In this document: positions 1 to 9,121 of the stretch, piece by piece | How the letters are laid out: every line of letters begins with the position of its first letter | How positions within the stretch are numbered: position 1 is the stretch's first letter | DNA from: Chitinophaga pinensis | GTDB lineage: Bacteria > Bacteroidota > Bacteroidia > UBA7662 | Assembly: GCA_945874665.1 (NCBI GenBank) | Contig: CAMCHJ010000012.1 | Location: 1-59,915 of the forward strand | Direction: 5' to 3' | DNA: 59,915 bases | Notes under the pieces: model-generated | What the model was told of the DNA's origin: nothing | The model's input: only the letters and a program-made list of their open reading frames with translations | Database searches by the model: none | Position numbers and translations under genes: made by a program

Positions 1-352
1 CTCCTGCTTCCAAAGAGCCAGAAAAAGTAACCCTCAACGCCTTTATTAACTCGGCAGGCACTTGTTCATCGAGTTGATAATACGGCAAATGCCCCTTTAG
101 TGCTTCATCGCGCTCCTGTTCAATTTGGGAAGTAGCCTTGTACACAGGATAGTCGAAAGGGGCAATCAAATCTTTATAACCCCAAGGCTTGTTAAGCTCG
201 TATTGATAGCGGAAATTAATTTTATGGGGCAGCAAAAGGGTAATCACCATGGCTGTACTGGCCAATAAAACAATGCGCAATATAGATTTCCCCTGCAATC
301 TAAAAAACGCAGTAACTATTTGAAACAAGGCTTGGAGGGAAAATGGCTTCAT
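1..352 (-). CDS. HDIG-type 7TM-HD phosphodiesterase (PgpH-like), N-terminal fragment
   Basis: The first 117 codons of a gene that runs off the left edge. The ATG is at 352-350. A short basic N-terminus precedes one membrane helix (about residues 22-40, rich in L, I and V). An extracytoplasmic stretch follows that contains NKPWGYKDLIAPFDYPVYK. This matches the start of the 7TM receptor extracellular domain of PgpH/YqfF proteins, in which the phrase for a periplasmic segment after the first helix is well conserved in Bacteroidota. Full-length members carry seven more membrane helices and a C-terminal HD domain that hydrolyses cyclic dinucleotides, mainly c-di-AMP in characterised relatives. Neither the HD domain nor the later helices are in this window, so the assignment rests on the N-terminal part. 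The gene is divergent from the thiolase at 429. Confidence 0.72.
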   Translation of the reverse strand, partial: MKPFSLQALFQIVTAFFRLQGKSILRIVLLASTAMVITLLLPHKINFRYQYELNKPWGYKDLIAPFDYPVYKATSQIEQERDEALKGHLPYYQLDEQVPAELIKALRVTFSGSLEAG

Positions 353-428
353 AATCGGACTCAAATGGGGCAAATAAACGCTAACTTTGTGCTGCAAGTT
401 AATCTGATTTGATCAAAATTTAACCTTT

Positions 429-1607
429 ATGAAAGAAGTGTATATTGTAGCGGCGGCCCGCACGCCCATCGGAAGTTTCAATGGCACCCTCGCAGCAGTT
501 GCTGCCACACAGCTTGGCGCCATTGCCATCAAAAAAGCCATGGAAAACATCAAACTCGATCCTACTCAGGTCGATGAGTTGTACATGGGCAATGTAATTG
601 CCGCCAACCTTGGTCAAGCACCAGCCACACAAGCTGGTATTTTTGCAGGCATCAGCAACACCACTCCTTTTACTACAGTTAATAAAGTTTGCGCAAGTGG
701 AATGAAGGCCATTATGTTAGGCGCTCAAAGCATCCAACTCGGACAAAACGAGGTGGTCATTGCCGGCGGCATGGAAAGCATGAGCAATGTGCCGTATTAC
801 CTCGACAAAGCCCGCAACGGCATGCGCTTAGGGCATGGCCAAATCATCGATGGCATTCTCAAAGACGGTCTCACCGACGTTTACAACAACTATCACATGG
901 GCAACGCGGCAGAATTGTGTGCTACTGAAATGCACATTTCACGCGAAGCGCAAGATGCTTACGCCATTACTTCTTACACCCGCGCCGCTGACGCTTGGGC
1001 CGCTGGCAAGTTTGATGCGGAGATTGCGCCGGTTGAAATACAGGTGAAGGGCAAAGATCCTGTAGTAGTACGAGAAGACGAAGATTTCCGCAAAGTGAGC
1101 TTCGACAAATTGCCTGGTTTACGACCAGTTTTTGACAAAAATGGCACAGTAACCGCTGCCAACGCTTCTAACCTCAACGATGGCGCCTCGGCTGTAATTT
1201 TGATGAGTAAAGAAAAATGCGAAGCCCTCGGCCTGAAGCCCTTGGCCAAAATTATTGGCTATGCCGACGCGCAACAAGCCCCTGAGTGGTTTACTACCGC
1301 CCCAGCAAAAGCCATTCCTTTGGCCATGGCGCGTGCGGGTGTTAAACCCGCGGATGTAGATTTTTACGAAATCAACGAGGCTTTTTCGGTGGTTTGTTTG
1401 GCCAACAACCAATTGCTCAACCTAGATCCAGCAAAAGTGAACGTATATGGTGGTGGTGTATCCATTGGCCACCCCATAGGCAGTTCCGGCGCCCGCATCG
1501 TAGCTACCCTTTGCAGCGTTTTACACCAAGAAGGTGGCAAAATTGGCGTTGCAGGTATTTGTAACGGCGGAGGCGGCGCAAGCGCCATCGTTATCGAAAA
1601 GCTCTAA
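429..1607 (+). CDS. acetyl-CoA C-acetyltransferase (thiolase II)
   Basis: A 392-residue biosynthetic-type thiolase that condenses or cleaves two acetyl-CoA and acetoacetyl-CoA in the cytoplasm. All signature residues are present. The acyl-accepting Cys88 lies in NKVCASGMKA, His348 in GHPIGSSGAR, and the proton-relay Cys378 in CNGGGGAS. NEAF lies in the usual loop near residue 319. The length matches tetrameric thiolase II (390-395 residues). It stands alone, divergent from the HDIG gene, and ends in a strong terminator, so it is probably monocistronic. Sequence cannot separate a degradative role from a biosynthetic one (ketone body, mevalonate or fatty acid side routes). Confidence 0.95.
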   Translation: MKEVYIVAAARTPIGSFNGTLAAVAATQLGAIAIKKAMENIKLDPTQVDELYMGNVIAANLGQAPATQAGIFAGISNTTPFTTVNKVCASGMKAIMLGAQSIQLGQNEVVIAGGMESMSNVPYYLDKARNGMRLGHGQIIDGILKDGLTDVYNNYHMGNAAELCATEMHISREAQDAYAITSYTRAADAWAAGKFDAEIAPVEIQVKGKDPVVVREDEDFRKVSFDKLPGLRPVFDKNGTVTAANASNLNDGASAVILMSKEKCEALGLKPLAKIIGYADAQQAPEWFTTAPAKAIPLAMARAGVKPADVDFYEINEAFSVVCLANNQLLNLDPAKVNVYGGGVSIGHPIGSSGARIVATLCSVLHQEGGKIGVAGICNGGGGASAIVIEKL

Positions 1608-1623
1608 GACCTTTTTTCTTACC

Positions 1624-1663
1624 AAAAAAGCCTTCTCCTTTAACAGGAGAAGGCTTTTTTTTT
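1624..1663. terminator. bidirectional intrinsic terminator
   Basis: A perfect 10-bp stem, GCCTTCTCCT / AGGAGAAGGC, has a five-base loop and is flanked by an A run on the left and nine T on the right. It lies between the convergent thiolase and lipoprotein genes and can stop both transcripts. Confidence 0.9.
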
Positions 1664-1681
1664 GGACTGCCGAATGCTGCT

Positions 1682-2056
1682 CTACAGCGTTACATTGAGG
1701 TTACCACTTACGTAAGAGATGTGACACTCATCGGCACTGATACCATAACTTTCGTTCACTACCAACGAATCGTTGATGAAGCCTCTGAAGATGAAATTTT
1801 CGGTGCGCCCTTCAAGAACCATCTGATAGCTGTCATCTAAAATGGGATAAACACCCGCTTGTCCACCCACATTTTCCTGACTTATGCGAATCGTATCGCC
1901 AGTGGCAGGTCGGAAGGTATAATAGGAGGTTAAGGCGGGACCAGTTACCATTACTGTCACCGTTCTAAACTCCATGGTGCAGGCAATCGAATCTTCCTCA
2001 CACGAGGAAGCAGTAGTGAGCAAAAGCAGGAGCACTAAAAATCTACTGAAATTCAT
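1682..2056 (-). CDS. small secreted lipoprotein, function unknown
   Basis: A 124-residue protein starting at the ATG 2056-2054. The ORF stays open 132 bases further upstream, but only this start gives a lipoprotein signal: MNFSRF, a leucine-rich core, then TTASSC with the lipidated Cys at about residue 19. The mature part is short, probably mostly beta, with two further cysteines (in IACTM and DECHI) that could form a disulfide. It contains phrases such as DTIRI and FINDSLVVN. I do not recognise a family. It lies between two convergently or divergently placed enzyme genes and has no evident partner. The upstream spacer of about 130 bases is shared with the beta-lactamase-like gene on the other strand. 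Confidence 0.65.
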   Translation of the reverse strand: MNFSRFLVLLLLLTTASSCEEDSIACTMEFRTVTVMVTGPALTSYYTFRPATGDTIRISQENVGGQAGVYPILDDSYQMVLEGRTENFIFRGFINDSLVVNESYGISADECHISYVSGNLNVTL

Positions 2057-2186
2057 GTGTATTATTTTAAACACACAAAGAACGTATTCATCCAGGTAAA
2101 AGTACCGACTGAAAAGAAATTTTATCGAAATCAAAATGGACTTCAGAGGCCAACAATATATCAAAGAAACTACCGAAATTGGCGCC

Positions 2187-3707
2187 ATGAAAAAGCACCT
2201 TTTCCTATTGCTTATGCTGGTTACCCCAGCGGCATTAATGGCTCAAAAAGTAGATCACAAAAAATTAGATGCCTATTTCGAACAGGCACGCATCGCCTGG
2301 AATACCCCGGGAATGGCGGTAGGCATCGTAAAAGACGGGCAACTTGTATTTGCCAAAGGCTATGGCGAAAAGGCCTTAGGCAAAGGTGAGCAGCCCGACG
2401 AGAACACCCTCTTTGCGATTGCTTCAAACTCTAAAGCCTTTACTTCAGCAGCCATTGCCCTGTTGGTGCAAGAAGGTAAATTAAGTTGGAACGATAAAGT
2501 AAAAGACCACCTACCCTATTTTGAGTTGTACGACCCCATTGTAACACACATGACCACCATCCGCGATATTTTATCGCACCGCGTAGGTCTGGGTACCTTT
2601 AGCGGCGATGTGATGTGGTATTTGTCGGAGCTTTCAGCTGAGGAGATGATTAAACGCGCCAAACACATCGAAAAAGCTTATGAATTTCGCGCCGGCTACG
2701 GTTATTCAAACGTCATGTACATCACCGCAGGCGAAATAATCACCAAAGTAACTGGAAAAAGCTGGGGGGAGTTTGTACAAGAGCGATTCCTACAGCCGCT
2801 GGGCATGCATCGCAGCATTTATTTATTGGCTGATTTGGAGAAAAAAGGCAATTATGCGACGCCGCACGGACTGCAAGCAGGGGTTAATAGCGCTATCCCG
2901 TGGGCAAATTGGGAACGTGTTGCAGCCACTGGTGGCTTGATCAGCTCGGTGAAAGACCTTTCAAACTGGCTGGTTTTTAACATGAACCACGGCGTTTGGG
3001 GCAAAGATACCCTGCTCACCAAAGGTTCACGAAACATCATGTGGACGCCGCATAACAATTTTGCGGTAGACCATACCAATCCAGCCAAAACAGGTAATTT
3101 AATGGGCTATGGCCTCGGTTGGCAACTCAGTGACTACAAAGGGCACTTCAGAGTGAGTCATACTGGTGGCTATGATGGCATGATTTCAGCCATTCAACTT
3201 TTTCCAAACGAAAAACTCGGCATCATTGTGCTTACAAATGGCCTCAGGGCACCCATTGGTGCACTACCCAACTACATTGCCGATGCCTACTTAACAGGCA
3301 AAAACAGCAAAGACTGGTCTAAAGACATGCTCGCCAATCGCGAACGTTCAGAAAAATCAGACACCCGGATTGCCGACCGAAAGGCCGCCAGGGTACTCAA
3401 TACACAACCAGCACTTACAAAAGCGCAAATGACAGGCACTTACCAAAGTAAACTATATGGCAAAATAGAAGTAAAACAGGTAGGTGATGTATTAAAAGTA
3501 GTTTACGAGCATACACCCTCCTACAATTGCAGCTTGCGTCATTGGCATTACGATACTTGGGAAATTGTTTGGGATGTGCCACAGGCGTGGTTTGAGCACG
3601 GTACCATCAAGTTCAATTACGACAATAATATGAACATACTTGGCTTGGAGTACGACGTGCCAAATGATGACATCTTTTTTGAAGAAATTAAGGCGTTAAA
3701 ACAATGA
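2187..3707 (+). CDS. serine beta-lactamase-like hydrolase (class C / DD-peptidase fold)
   Basis: A 506-residue exported protein. The ATG at 2187 is preferred over the upstream in-frame ATG at 2136 because it opens directly into a signal peptide (MKKHLF, hydrophobic core, cleavage near LMAQ). The three motifs of the penicillin-binding/beta-lactamase fold are in order: S80-N-S-K83 (nucleophile and general base), Y173-S-N175, and H325-T-G327. A C-terminal domain of roughly 110 residues resembles the DUF3471 extension common in Bacteroidota homologues. Members include esterases, D-aminopeptidases and cell-wall-modifying enzymes. True beta-lactamase activity should not be assumed. The gene is followed by about 90 bases and then the subtilase pair, on the same strand. 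Confidence 0.88.
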   Translation: MKKHLFLLLMLVTPAALMAQKVDHKKLDAYFEQARIAWNTPGMAVGIVKDGQLVFAKGYGEKALGKGEQPDENTLFAIASNSKAFTSAAIALLVQEGKLSWNDKVKDHLPYFELYDPIVTHMTTIRDILSHRVGLGTFSGDVMWYLSELSAEEMIKRAKHIEKAYEFRAGYGYSNVMYITAGEIITKVTGKSWGEFVQERFLQPLGMHRSIYLLADLEKKGNYATPHGLQAGVNSAIPWANWERVAATGGLISSVKDLSNWLVFNMNHGVWGKDTLLTKGSRNIMWTPHNNFAVDHTNPAKTGNLMGYGLGWQLSDYKGHFRVSHTGGYDGMISAIQLFPNEKLGIIVLTNGLRAPIGALPNYIADAYLTGKNSKDWSKDMLANRERSEKSDTRIADRKAARVLNTQPALTKAQMTGTYQSKLYGKIEVKQVGDVLKVVYEHTPSYNCSLRHWHYDTWEIVWDVPQAWFEHGTIKFNYDNNMNILGLEYDVPNDDIFFEEIKALKQ

Positions 3708-3746
3708 TGCCTGCCTAAGATCGCGGTAACCCTTGCGCTTGAAAAC

Positions 3747-3776
3747 TTGGAAAAATCCGATTTATCTCTTATTTTG
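3747..3776 (+). promoter_or_regulatory. candidate Bacteroidota promoter for the subtilase pair
   Basis: TTGG at 3747-3750 and TTATTTTG at 3769-3776, 18 bases apart, resemble the TTTG / TAnnTTTG promoter with one mismatch in each element. The ATG at 3799 is 22 bases downstream. Confidence 0.35.
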
Positions 3777-3798
3777 AACGCTTTAAACGTATTTAGGA

Positions 3799-6474
3799 AT
3801 GAGATATATTTTAATGTCCATATTGGTTTTGTTCATTTTTCAGCAAGCACAAGGCCAAAATGCGAACATAGGCAGCAAACTACGGCAATGGTTGACCGAA
3901 AAGCCAACTGCTCAAGAGCAGCAGGCGATCATGATTACCTTTACTGCACAAGTGCCAACCGTTGAACTACTTCATCAATACGAAAAAAACCAAACCCCTT
4001 TAGACCAACGCGCACGGCAAATCTTATCCGCCACCTTGGCGTTGTCGGCAACCACACAAGCCCTTTATCTGCCACAATTCGAGAGCATCAAAACCTTGCC
4101 AAGTGCCTCTTTGGAAGTGGTTTCGTTTTTTTCGATTGCCAATGCAGTCGAAATAAAAGCCAATGTCGTGGCAATTAATGCCCTACAGCAGTTAACAGGT
4201 ATCCTAGATATTGAGTTGAGTGCAGCGTATGCCTTTATGCTCGACAAACCCACAGCCGAAGCGCCCTCAGTCGAAACTCCTAATGGAAAAGAACAAGGTC
4301 TTACGGTGATTGGTGCTCCTGCCCTATGGCAAATGGGTTACACAGGCCGTTCTAAAAAAGCCATGCTCGTAGATACGGGGGTATGGCCAGATCATCCTGC
4401 TATTCAAGGCAAATTTTTAGGCAATCGCCTAGGCTTGAACAGTACATGGTTTGGCTATGATGAAGTTACCCCACGCGATAAAGTAGGTACGCATGGCACC
4501 CATGTAATTGGCACAGTACTTGGTTTAGATACCGCCACTAACGATACCATAGGTGTTGCATTTGGCGCCTATTTTATTGCCACAGACCCGATTGTTACAG
4601 ATATTTCACAAGTAAAGCCTTGGTCAGAGCTGATTCGTGCTTTTGAATGGGCAATTAATCCTGATGGCGATTCAACTACCACTGCCGATATTCCGGATGT
4701 GATCAATAACAGTTGGGGACGTGCCAATGCTGGTATGGACTCCCTTTGTGGACATCCGATGATTGTGCAGGCCTTTTCGGCAGTAGAAGCGGCTGGTATT
4801 GCCAACGTTTTTTCAGCAGGAAACAATGGTCCAGGCGTTTCTACGGGCGGTGTACCGGCACAATTGGTGCTTGATACGCTCAATTTATTCGCTATAGGTG
4901 CCTTGGATGGCAATAATGCTGCCTTTCCGATTGCGGGGTTTTCGAGTCGCGGACCAACCACTTGTCCTGCACCTGGCACCTCCCTCGCCATCAAGCCTGA
5001 AGTATCAGCTCCCGGCGTAAATGTGCGTTCGGCTAACGGAAGATCAGGATATGGCACCAAATCTGGCACAAGCATGGCCGCTCCTCATGTAAGCGGTGCG
5101 GTTTTATTGTTAAAAGAAGCCTTTCCAAATTTATCAGGCCGTCAAATTTTGAATGCGCTTTACCAAACCGCCATTGATTTAGGGAATCCAGGAGAAGACA
5201 ATGTGTTTGGTCGTGGACTTATTAGTTTACCAGCAGCATTTAACTTTTTGGCCGCTTCGCATACGCCAACCCCACCGGCAAGTAGGGCATATGATTTGGC
5301 AATTGCTGGGATCGACAGTCCAGCGACCCATCAAATCGGACAAGACTGCTCCGCACAAATGCCTCAAATCAGTAGGCAACAGTTTCGGGTTAAAATAACC
5401 AATGTAGGCGATAGTACAGTCCATGGATTTTGGTTGTTTTATCAGATTTCGGGCGGTCAAACCGATTCAATTAGTAACACGCAGTCATTAGCACCAGGAC
5501 AAAGCACCCTGCTCACTACTCCAAGTTTGGCTTTACAAACGTCAGGATGGGCCTTTCCCAATCGTTTAACACTAGAGGTGAGAGCCTTTCAAGGTGTTAC
5601 CGAAAGTGATCAAATCAATAATCGTTGGGTTTTGGAATTTCCTACTCGCGACGGACAAAATTTACCACTGCTTGAAACCTTTGATACCACTCGTCAGGCA
5701 GGTCAGGCTCGATTAAACGACTGGACAATCCGAGACCTTACTGGCGATGATCTAACTTGGAAATTTTACCCAGTGCAAGGAGCTTCAACCACTACCTATG
5801 CCGCTGGCATGCGCATGCGAGATGTTTCTTCGCGATTAGGTCAACTTGACGAATTGATAACTCCTCCCCTCTATTTCCCCCCCATGCAACCTGGAAGCGC
5901 AGCCCGACCACTTTTGCAATTTCAAATGGCTTATGCGTCAAGGACGGGAAACTTTAGAGATTCATTAACCATTTCCGTTTCATGGGATTGTGGGCAAACC
6001 TTTGTGCCCGTGTACAGTACGGGCGGCGACAGCATGCGCACGTTTCAAGGTGTAAATCCGAGTTTAGCAACGCACTGGCGCTCGGTAGCTGTAGATCACC
6101 CGCTACTATCCCCAACGCAATCCAATAACGCTGTTTACCTAAAATTCACCACAAGAAGTGATTTTGGCGGAAACCTATATTTAACCAATATCAGTTACCT
6201 CGATCAGGGTATGTCGCTGCCAACAAACCAGGAAAGCCCAACTTTGCAGCTCTTCCCTAATCCAACTGGTGACTTATTACAAATTAACGCGGGAGAAAAC
6301 GTTTTGCATCGCGTTGAAATTGTCGACCTGCTTGGCCGCCAACACTTACAGAAGGTACTCAATGAAGGTGAGCATAAAATGGAACTATCCGTAGCAATGC
6401 TGCCTCCTGGCACATATTTATTAAAAGCAGCTACACGACAAGGCCCCATTGTTAAACGATTTATCAAAAAGTGA
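3799..6474 (+). CDS. subtilisin-like (S8) serine protease with T9SS sorting domain
   Basis: An 891-residue secreted protease. The signal peptide is MRYILMSILVLFIFQQAQGQ. A propeptide-like region runs to about residue 160, then the S8 catalytic domain. The triad is visible: Asp192 in LVDTGVWPDHP, His232 in GTHGTHVIGT and Ser425 in SGTSMAAPHVSGA. The oxyanion Asn lies in VINNSWG or SAGNNGP. After residue 490 come beta-rich repeat modules and a CARDB-like segment. The last 75 residues are a type A sorting domain (LFPNPTGD ... LLGRQ ... GTYLLKA ... VKRFIKK), which directs export through the type IX secretion system and anchoring at the cell surface. The downstream paralogue begins on its stop codon, so the two are co-transcribed. 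Confidence 0.95.
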   Translation: MRYILMSILVLFIFQQAQGQNANIGSKLRQWLTEKPTAQEQQAIMITFTAQVPTVELLHQYEKNQTPLDQRARQILSATLALSATTQALYLPQFESIKTLPSASLEVVSFFSIANAVEIKANVVAINALQQLTGILDIELSAAYAFMLDKPTAEAPSVETPNGKEQGLTVIGAPALWQMGYTGRSKKAMLVDTGVWPDHPAIQGKFLGNRLGLNSTWFGYDEVTPRDKVGTHGTHVIGTVLGLDTATNDTIGVAFGAYFIATDPIVTDISQVKPWSELIRAFEWAINPDGDSTTTADIPDVINNSWGRANAGMDSLCGHPMIVQAFSAVEAAGIANVFSAGNNGPGVSTGGVPAQLVLDTLNLFAIGALDGNNAAFPIAGFSSRGPTTCPAPGTSLAIKPEVSAPGVNVRSANGRSGYGTKSGTSMAAPHVSGAVLLLKEAFPNLSGRQILNALYQTAIDLGNPGEDNVFGRGLISLPAAFNFLAASHTPTPPASRAYDLAIAGIDSPATHQIGQDCSAQMPQISRQQFRVKITNVGDSTVHGFWLFYQISGGQTDSISNTQSLAPGQSTLLTTPSLALQTSGWAFPNRLTLEVRAFQGVTESDQINNRWVLEFPTRDGQNLPLLETFDTTRQAGQARLNDWTIRDLTGDDLTWKFYPVQGASTTTYAAGMRMRDVSSRLGQLDELITPPLYFPPMQPGSAARPLLQFQMAYASRTGNFRDSLTISVSWDCGQTFVPVYSTGGDSMRTFQGVNPSLATHWRSVAVDHPLLSPTQSNNAVYLKFTTRSDFGGNLYLTNISYLDQGMSLPTNQESPTLQLFPNPTGDLLQINAGENVLHRVEIVDLLGRQHLQKVLNEGEHKMELSVAMLPPGTYLLKAATRQGPIVKRFIKK

Positions 6475-9095
6475 TGCTAAGAAAAATACTATGCCTCGTT
6501 TTCATAGCCAGCCTTAGTTTAGCTGCGTCCGCCCAGAGTGCCTGGCTTCACCCAGCGCTTGAAAATTTAGTTCAGCAAAACCAAGAAGGTACCCTGCGCA
6601 TAGGCATGGTGCTTCATGAACAAGTGAATGCCTTGCAATTGAAATATGACATGGCTGCTGCGGGTTTAACCGTGCAAGAACGTGCCAAAACCGTGATACA
6701 GCATGCCTATGCACTGCAAGCTGCTCATCAGAGGCCGTTTTTAGTAAAGTTGGAAGGCAAATACCCTGAAATTCAAATTAAACATGCTTTCTGGATTGCT
6801 AATCTGGTTATTGTTGAGATGCCTGTAGCCTTGGTACCTGAGTTACAACGAGAACCAGAAGTTGCTTGGCTGTTTGCAGATGAAAGCTTTGAAACAGCGC
6901 TCATTGAACCCACTGAGGTAGAAGTACTCGAACACGGACCAGAAGTGGTGAATGGTCGTGAGCCAGGCCTTAACGTTATCAATGCCCCTGCACTATGGGC
7001 CTTGGGCTATACAGGCCGAAACCGGAAGGCGTTTACGGTCGATACAGGTACTTGGACCGATCACCCGGCCTTGAAACATCGGTTTTTGGGTAATTATCGC
7101 CCGCTGTCGGAAGGCTGGTTTAGTTTAGAGAGCCGCTTTCCTATTGACCGTCCCTCGCACCACGGCACCCACGTAAACGGCACCATTTTAGGTTTAGACA
7201 CCGCCACCAACGACACCATCGGGGCGGCTTTCAATGCCTATTTCATGGCCTCAAATCCACTTACGCATAGTAATCTTACGCCTTTGAGCATCAATTTATT
7301 GAGCTTTGAGTGGGCCATGAATCCGGATGGCGATACCGCTACCACCAACGACATTCCTGATGTGATTAACAACAGCTGGGGACAAGCAGGTGCAGCCGAC
7401 ACCAGCATTTGCATAAGCTGGGCTACCCAAATTTTCGATATGGTTGAGGCGGCAGGCGTGGCCATCGTGTTTTCTGCTGGCAACGAAGGTCCTAATGCAT
7501 CTACCGTAAAACACCCGCAATTTGTAAACACCAACAACGTCAATATCTTCTCTATTGGCGCCATTGATGGCAATTCAGCGGCCCTGCCCATTGCCAACTT
7601 TTCGAGTCGCGGTCCCAGTTTGTGCGGTGGCACCGGCTCACTTTTGGTAAAACCTGAAGTAGTGGCCCCTGGGGTGAACGTACGCTCTGCCTATGGAAAA
7701 ACTGGTTACGCCAATTTATCTGGCACTTCCATGAGCAGTCCGCATGTCTCTGGCGCCATCGTTTTGCTCAAAGAAGCTTTTCCGTACCTGGGAGGCGATA
7801 GTTTGATGTATGCCCTTTACCAATCGGCCATCGATATGGGCGCTCCGGGTGAAGACAACACCTTTGGTCGCGGTCGCATTGATGTGCTCGCCGCCTTCAA
7901 CTACCTCAGCAATAACCATACGCCGGTAGCACCGCGAAGTGGTTACGATTTGGCAGTGAAGCAACTCACACTCCCCGCTGCTGAAAGCTTTTGCGTGAAC
8001 ACGTCTCCAAATGGCATTACGGCACAGTTAATATTGACGAACCAAGGCGACAGCAACATTACCAATGCCACCATTAACTATCGTGTAAATGCTGGGAACT
8101 GGCAAACAGTAGCCTTTACTGGAACTTTGGCTGTGGGTGCCAATTCTGCAAGTATTGCCTTACCCGCCATTCCCTTAACCCCAGGCTGGAACGAATTGCA
8201 AGTGCGCACACAGCTCTCAGGCACAAACCCAGAAATAGACGAGATCAATAATTTTCGTTCAACAAGTTTTTACGTGCTCGACACCGATACCTTGGCGATC
8301 AATAACAATCCCAGCAGCTATGCCATCAAGGCGGAAGATTTTGTGACAGACAGCAGTCTGCGCATCATAGACCGCGACAACGACGACATAAGCTGGGACA
8401 CTGCTACCGTGGCTGGCTTAACTCGCGATAGCAAAGCCTTTGTAATGCGACATGGCACTTACGGTGCTCGTCTAAGGCAGCGCGACGATTTGGTGACCCA
8501 ACAGTATTTTGGAGGCACAGGAATTGGTGAAGGTTTTGAAGCGTTGAGCTTCAAGCTAGCCTATCGCAACCGCAATTCGGCTTTTCGCGATAGTCTACGG
8601 GTTACGGTTGAATGCGACTGCGGCGCCAATGTACGTACGCTCTACTACAGTGGAGGAGACAGCATGAAAACCTATCTCACAGGTACCGCACCGACAGATG
8701 CCAGCCATTGGAGAAACTTTGAATTCAGGAACCTCACCCTCATGAGCGGTCCTTGCTTCATTCGTTTTACTTCGGTAAACGACTTTGGTGGAAACCTATT
8801 CATCGGAGATATGCAGGTTAGGACCAGCACTACTTCTGACGTACAAATTCTCACCCAAAGCCAAGTCAACATCTACCCTAACCCATTCAGCAGCCAAATA
8901 ACGGTGGCAACCGAAGCAGGTCACTTGCTCCAGTCAATTGAAATCACCGACCTGGCTGGCCGCCGTTTGTATGTGCGCGAAAAGCTGCAGTCCGCCCGAT
9001 TTGAAGTACAAACCGACTATCTACCCAGCGGTTTCTATCTGGTTCGTGCAAAAACAGCACAAGGAACTGTCGTTAAACGACTCGTAAAGCAATAA
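6474..9095 (+). CDS. second subtilisin-like (S8) protease with T9SS sorting domain
   Basis: An 873-residue paralogue of the preceding protease. The ATG at 6474 overlaps the previous stop by one base (TGATG), which suggests translational coupling. A GTG three bases upstream is also in frame but would add only one residue. The signal peptide is MLRKILCLVFIASLSLAASAQ. The triad is Asp190 (TVDTGTWTDHP), His230 (HHGTHVNGT) and Ser419 (SGTSMSSPHVSG). It shares with its neighbour the unusual LGLDTATNDTIG stretch and a beta-rich C-terminal half. It ends in a type A sorting domain (IYPNPFSSQ ... DLAGRRL ... SGFYLVRA ... VKRLVKQ). The expected product is a surface or released endopeptidase. The substrate cannot be read from sequence. 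Confidence 0.95.
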   Translation: MLRKILCLVFIASLSLAASAQSAWLHPALENLVQQNQEGTLRIGMVLHEQVNALQLKYDMAAAGLTVQERAKTVIQHAYALQAAHQRPFLVKLEGKYPEIQIKHAFWIANLVIVEMPVALVPELQREPEVAWLFADESFETALIEPTEVEVLEHGPEVVNGREPGLNVINAPALWALGYTGRNRKAFTVDTGTWTDHPALKHRFLGNYRPLSEGWFSLESRFPIDRPSHHGTHVNGTILGLDTATNDTIGAAFNAYFMASNPLTHSNLTPLSINLLSFEWAMNPDGDTATTNDIPDVINNSWGQAGAADTSICISWATQIFDMVEAAGVAIVFSAGNEGPNASTVKHPQFVNTNNVNIFSIGAIDGNSAALPIANFSSRGPSLCGGTGSLLVKPEVVAPGVNVRSAYGKTGYANLSGTSMSSPHVSGAIVLLKEAFPYLGGDSLMYALYQSAIDMGAPGEDNTFGRGRIDVLAAFNYLSNNHTPVAPRSGYDLAVKQLTLPAAESFCVNTSPNGITAQLILTNQGDSNITNATINYRVNAGNWQTVAFTGTLAVGANSASIALPAIPLTPGWNELQVRTQLSGTNPEIDEINNFRSTSFYVLDTDTLAINNNPSSYAIKAEDFVTDSSLRIIDRDNDDISWDTATVAGLTRDSKAFVMRHGTYGARLRQRDDLVTQQYFGGTGIGEGFEALSFKLAYRNRNSAFRDSLRVTVECDCGANVRTLYYSGGDSMKTYLTGTAPTDASHWRNFEFRNLTLMSGPCFIRFTSVNDFGGNLFIGDMQVRTSTTSDVQILTQSQVNIYPNPFSSQITVATEAGHLLQSIEITDLAGRRLYVREKLQSARFEVQTDYLPSGFYLVRAKTAQGTVVKRLVKQ

Positions 9096-9121
9096 ATTTG
9101 CAGTCAATAAGTTAATCACCC

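Noticed and set aside
2187-3707. A resistance beta-lactamase.
   Set aside because: The motifs fit the whole serine hydrolase family. The DUF3471-like extension and lack of mobile context point to an ordinary chromosomal hydrolase.
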